The notes beneath the pieces are model-generated. The model was given only the letters and a program-made list of their open reading frames with translations. It was not told where the DNA came from and did no database searches. Shown here piece after piece: positions 63,281 through 64,000 of a stretch of 64,000 nucleotides of DNA. The stretch's first letter is position 1. Every line of letters begins with the position of its first letter. Source of the stretch: Enterococcus silesiacus (lineage in GTDB: Bacteria; Bacillota; Bacilli; Lactobacillales; Enterococcaceae); contig CP013614.1 of the NCBI GenBank assembly GCA_001465115.1, forward strand, positions 3,782,001-3,846,000, written 5' to 3'. Made by a program: the position numbers and the translations under genes.

Positions 63281-64000
63281 AGTGGTTAACGGGGAATACT
63301 GCAGAAATTTTATCCGCTTTGAGTGAGGAAAACAAGCTGACACTTGAAGATAATCAACAGGTAGAAGAGCAAGTTCAAAAAATTATTCAGCAAGTCAATG
63401 AAAATGGTGATCAAGCATTGAGAGCCTATTCTAAAAAATTCGACCAAGTTGAACTACAAGACTTATCGATTTCACAGGAAACGATCGATATAGGCTATCA
63501 ACGAGTGGAGAAAGGAGTAATCGAAGCCCTAGAAGCAGCGAAAGAAAACATTGTAAGCTATCACGAAAAGCAAAAACAATATGATTTTATGGATACAGAA
63601 AGACCAGGTGTGCTACGCGGACAATTAGTTTTACCATTAGCTCGAGTAGGTGTTTATGTACCAGGAGGCACTGCTGCATACCCATCTTCTGTATTGATGA
63701 ATGTTTTGCCAGCTAAAATCGCAGGAGTTGAGGAGATCATTATGATCACCCCCCCTTCTGTTACTGGTATTCCTGATGTGATTTTAGCAGCAGCCAAAAT
63801 TGCAGGTGTCGATAAGATTTTCCAAGTTGGTGGAGCTCAAGGAATCGCAGCACTAGCTTTAGGAACAGAAACGATTCCAAAAGTCGATAAAATTGTAGGA
63901 CCGGGTAATATCTATGTGGCCACTGCCAAGAAGCAAGTCTTCGGTTTAGTGGGTATTGATATGATCGCTGGACCTTCTGAAATCGGGATTTTAGCGGATA
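63277..64000 (+). CDS. hisD: Histidinol dehydrogenase HisD, 3' end outside window
   Basis: ATG at 63277 overlaps the hisG stop (ATGA), with AAAGGAGC before it. The frame is open to the window edge (241 codons seen). [20 protein letters not shown] at the start, then [59 protein letters not shown] and [13 protein letters not shown] are the conserved N-terminal half of HisD, including the NAD-linked PGN loop. It performs the last two oxidations to histidine. Further his genes are expected downstream. Confidence 0.95.
   Translation, partial: MKWLTGNTAEILSALSEENKLTLEDNQQVEEQVQKIIQQVNENGDQALRAYSKKFDQVELQDLSISQETIDIGYQRVEKGVIEALEAAKENIVSYHEKQKQYDFMDTERPGVLRGQLVLPLARVGVYVPGGTAAYPSSVLMNVLPAKIAGVEEIIMITPPSVTGIPDVILAAAKIAGVDKIFQVGGAQGIAALALGTETIPKVDKIVGPGNIYVATAKKQVFGLVGIDMIAGPSEIGILAD

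Overview
The window is low-GC Firmicute DNA and reads as the chromosome of an Enterococcus of the E. faecalis type. The evidence is the order and sequence of the division cluster (DUF3397-mraZ-rsmH-ftsL-pbp-mraY-murD-murG-divIB-ftsA-ftsZ-ylmE-sepF-ylmG-ylmH-divIVA-ileS), a glycerol kinase with the enterococcal phospho-histidine site at residue 232, Asp23/Gls24-type YqhY, a DUF4044 micro-gene and strong AGGAGG ribosome sites. A T-box-controlled histidine operon with hisZ suggests one of the environmental, histidine-prototrophic species rather than E. faecalis itself. The species call is inference.

Region 1 (1-16.3 kb) is the right arm of a siphovirus-type prophage, read left to right: scaffold (partial), major capsid, connector, head closure, neck/tail completion, tail terminator, major tail protein, two tail chaperones, tape measure, Dit, Tal, a small protein, fibre/receptor-binding protein, holin and a secreted amidase. 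The capsid gene ends in a perfect CCCAAAA slippery heptamer. A -1 shift there adds a 95-residue Ig-like domain (401 aa fusion). Past the lysin lie a possible 41-aa membrane peptide and, on the other strand, a two-gene operon of single-span membrane proteins with its own promoter and terminator. This looks like a lysogenic-conversion ('moron') unit beside the prophage end.

Region 2 (16.3-30.2 kb) is host DNA: a DUF2798 membrane protein, an FMN-barrel protein, a 48-aa basic protein, a YkuE-like phosphoesterase and an M24 aminopeptidase, then the yqhY-nusB-folD-xseA-xseB-ispA-tlyA-argR-recN block. That block is broken by repeat DNA (between pepP and yqhY, and between nusB and folD) and by an inverted epimerase gene between tlyA and argR; efp is absent from its usual place.

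Region 3 (30.3-50.1 kb) holds DUF4044, a CorA-type transporter, and the whole dcw cluster through ileS. mraZ has two sets of 10-bp-spaced GTGG boxes, and ileS has a T-box leader.

Region 4 (50.1-64 kb) is accessory and metabolic: zwf and a DtxR-type regulator (minus strand), glpK with a cre-like site, an AraC regulator, small enzymes, TraX, a broken Nudix gene, a DapA-family aldolase, a lipoprotein, a MerR/GyrI regulator, and hisZ-hisG-hisD behind a T-box with a CAC specifier.

Three families of intergenic repeats run through the window. Family A comprises hairpin elements lying just before ribosome sites. Family B is a ~139-bp unit, in tandem after nusB and single before ileS. Family C is a tandem pair between mraY and murD. 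These, the capsid frameshift and the moron pair are the least ordinary parts of the window.
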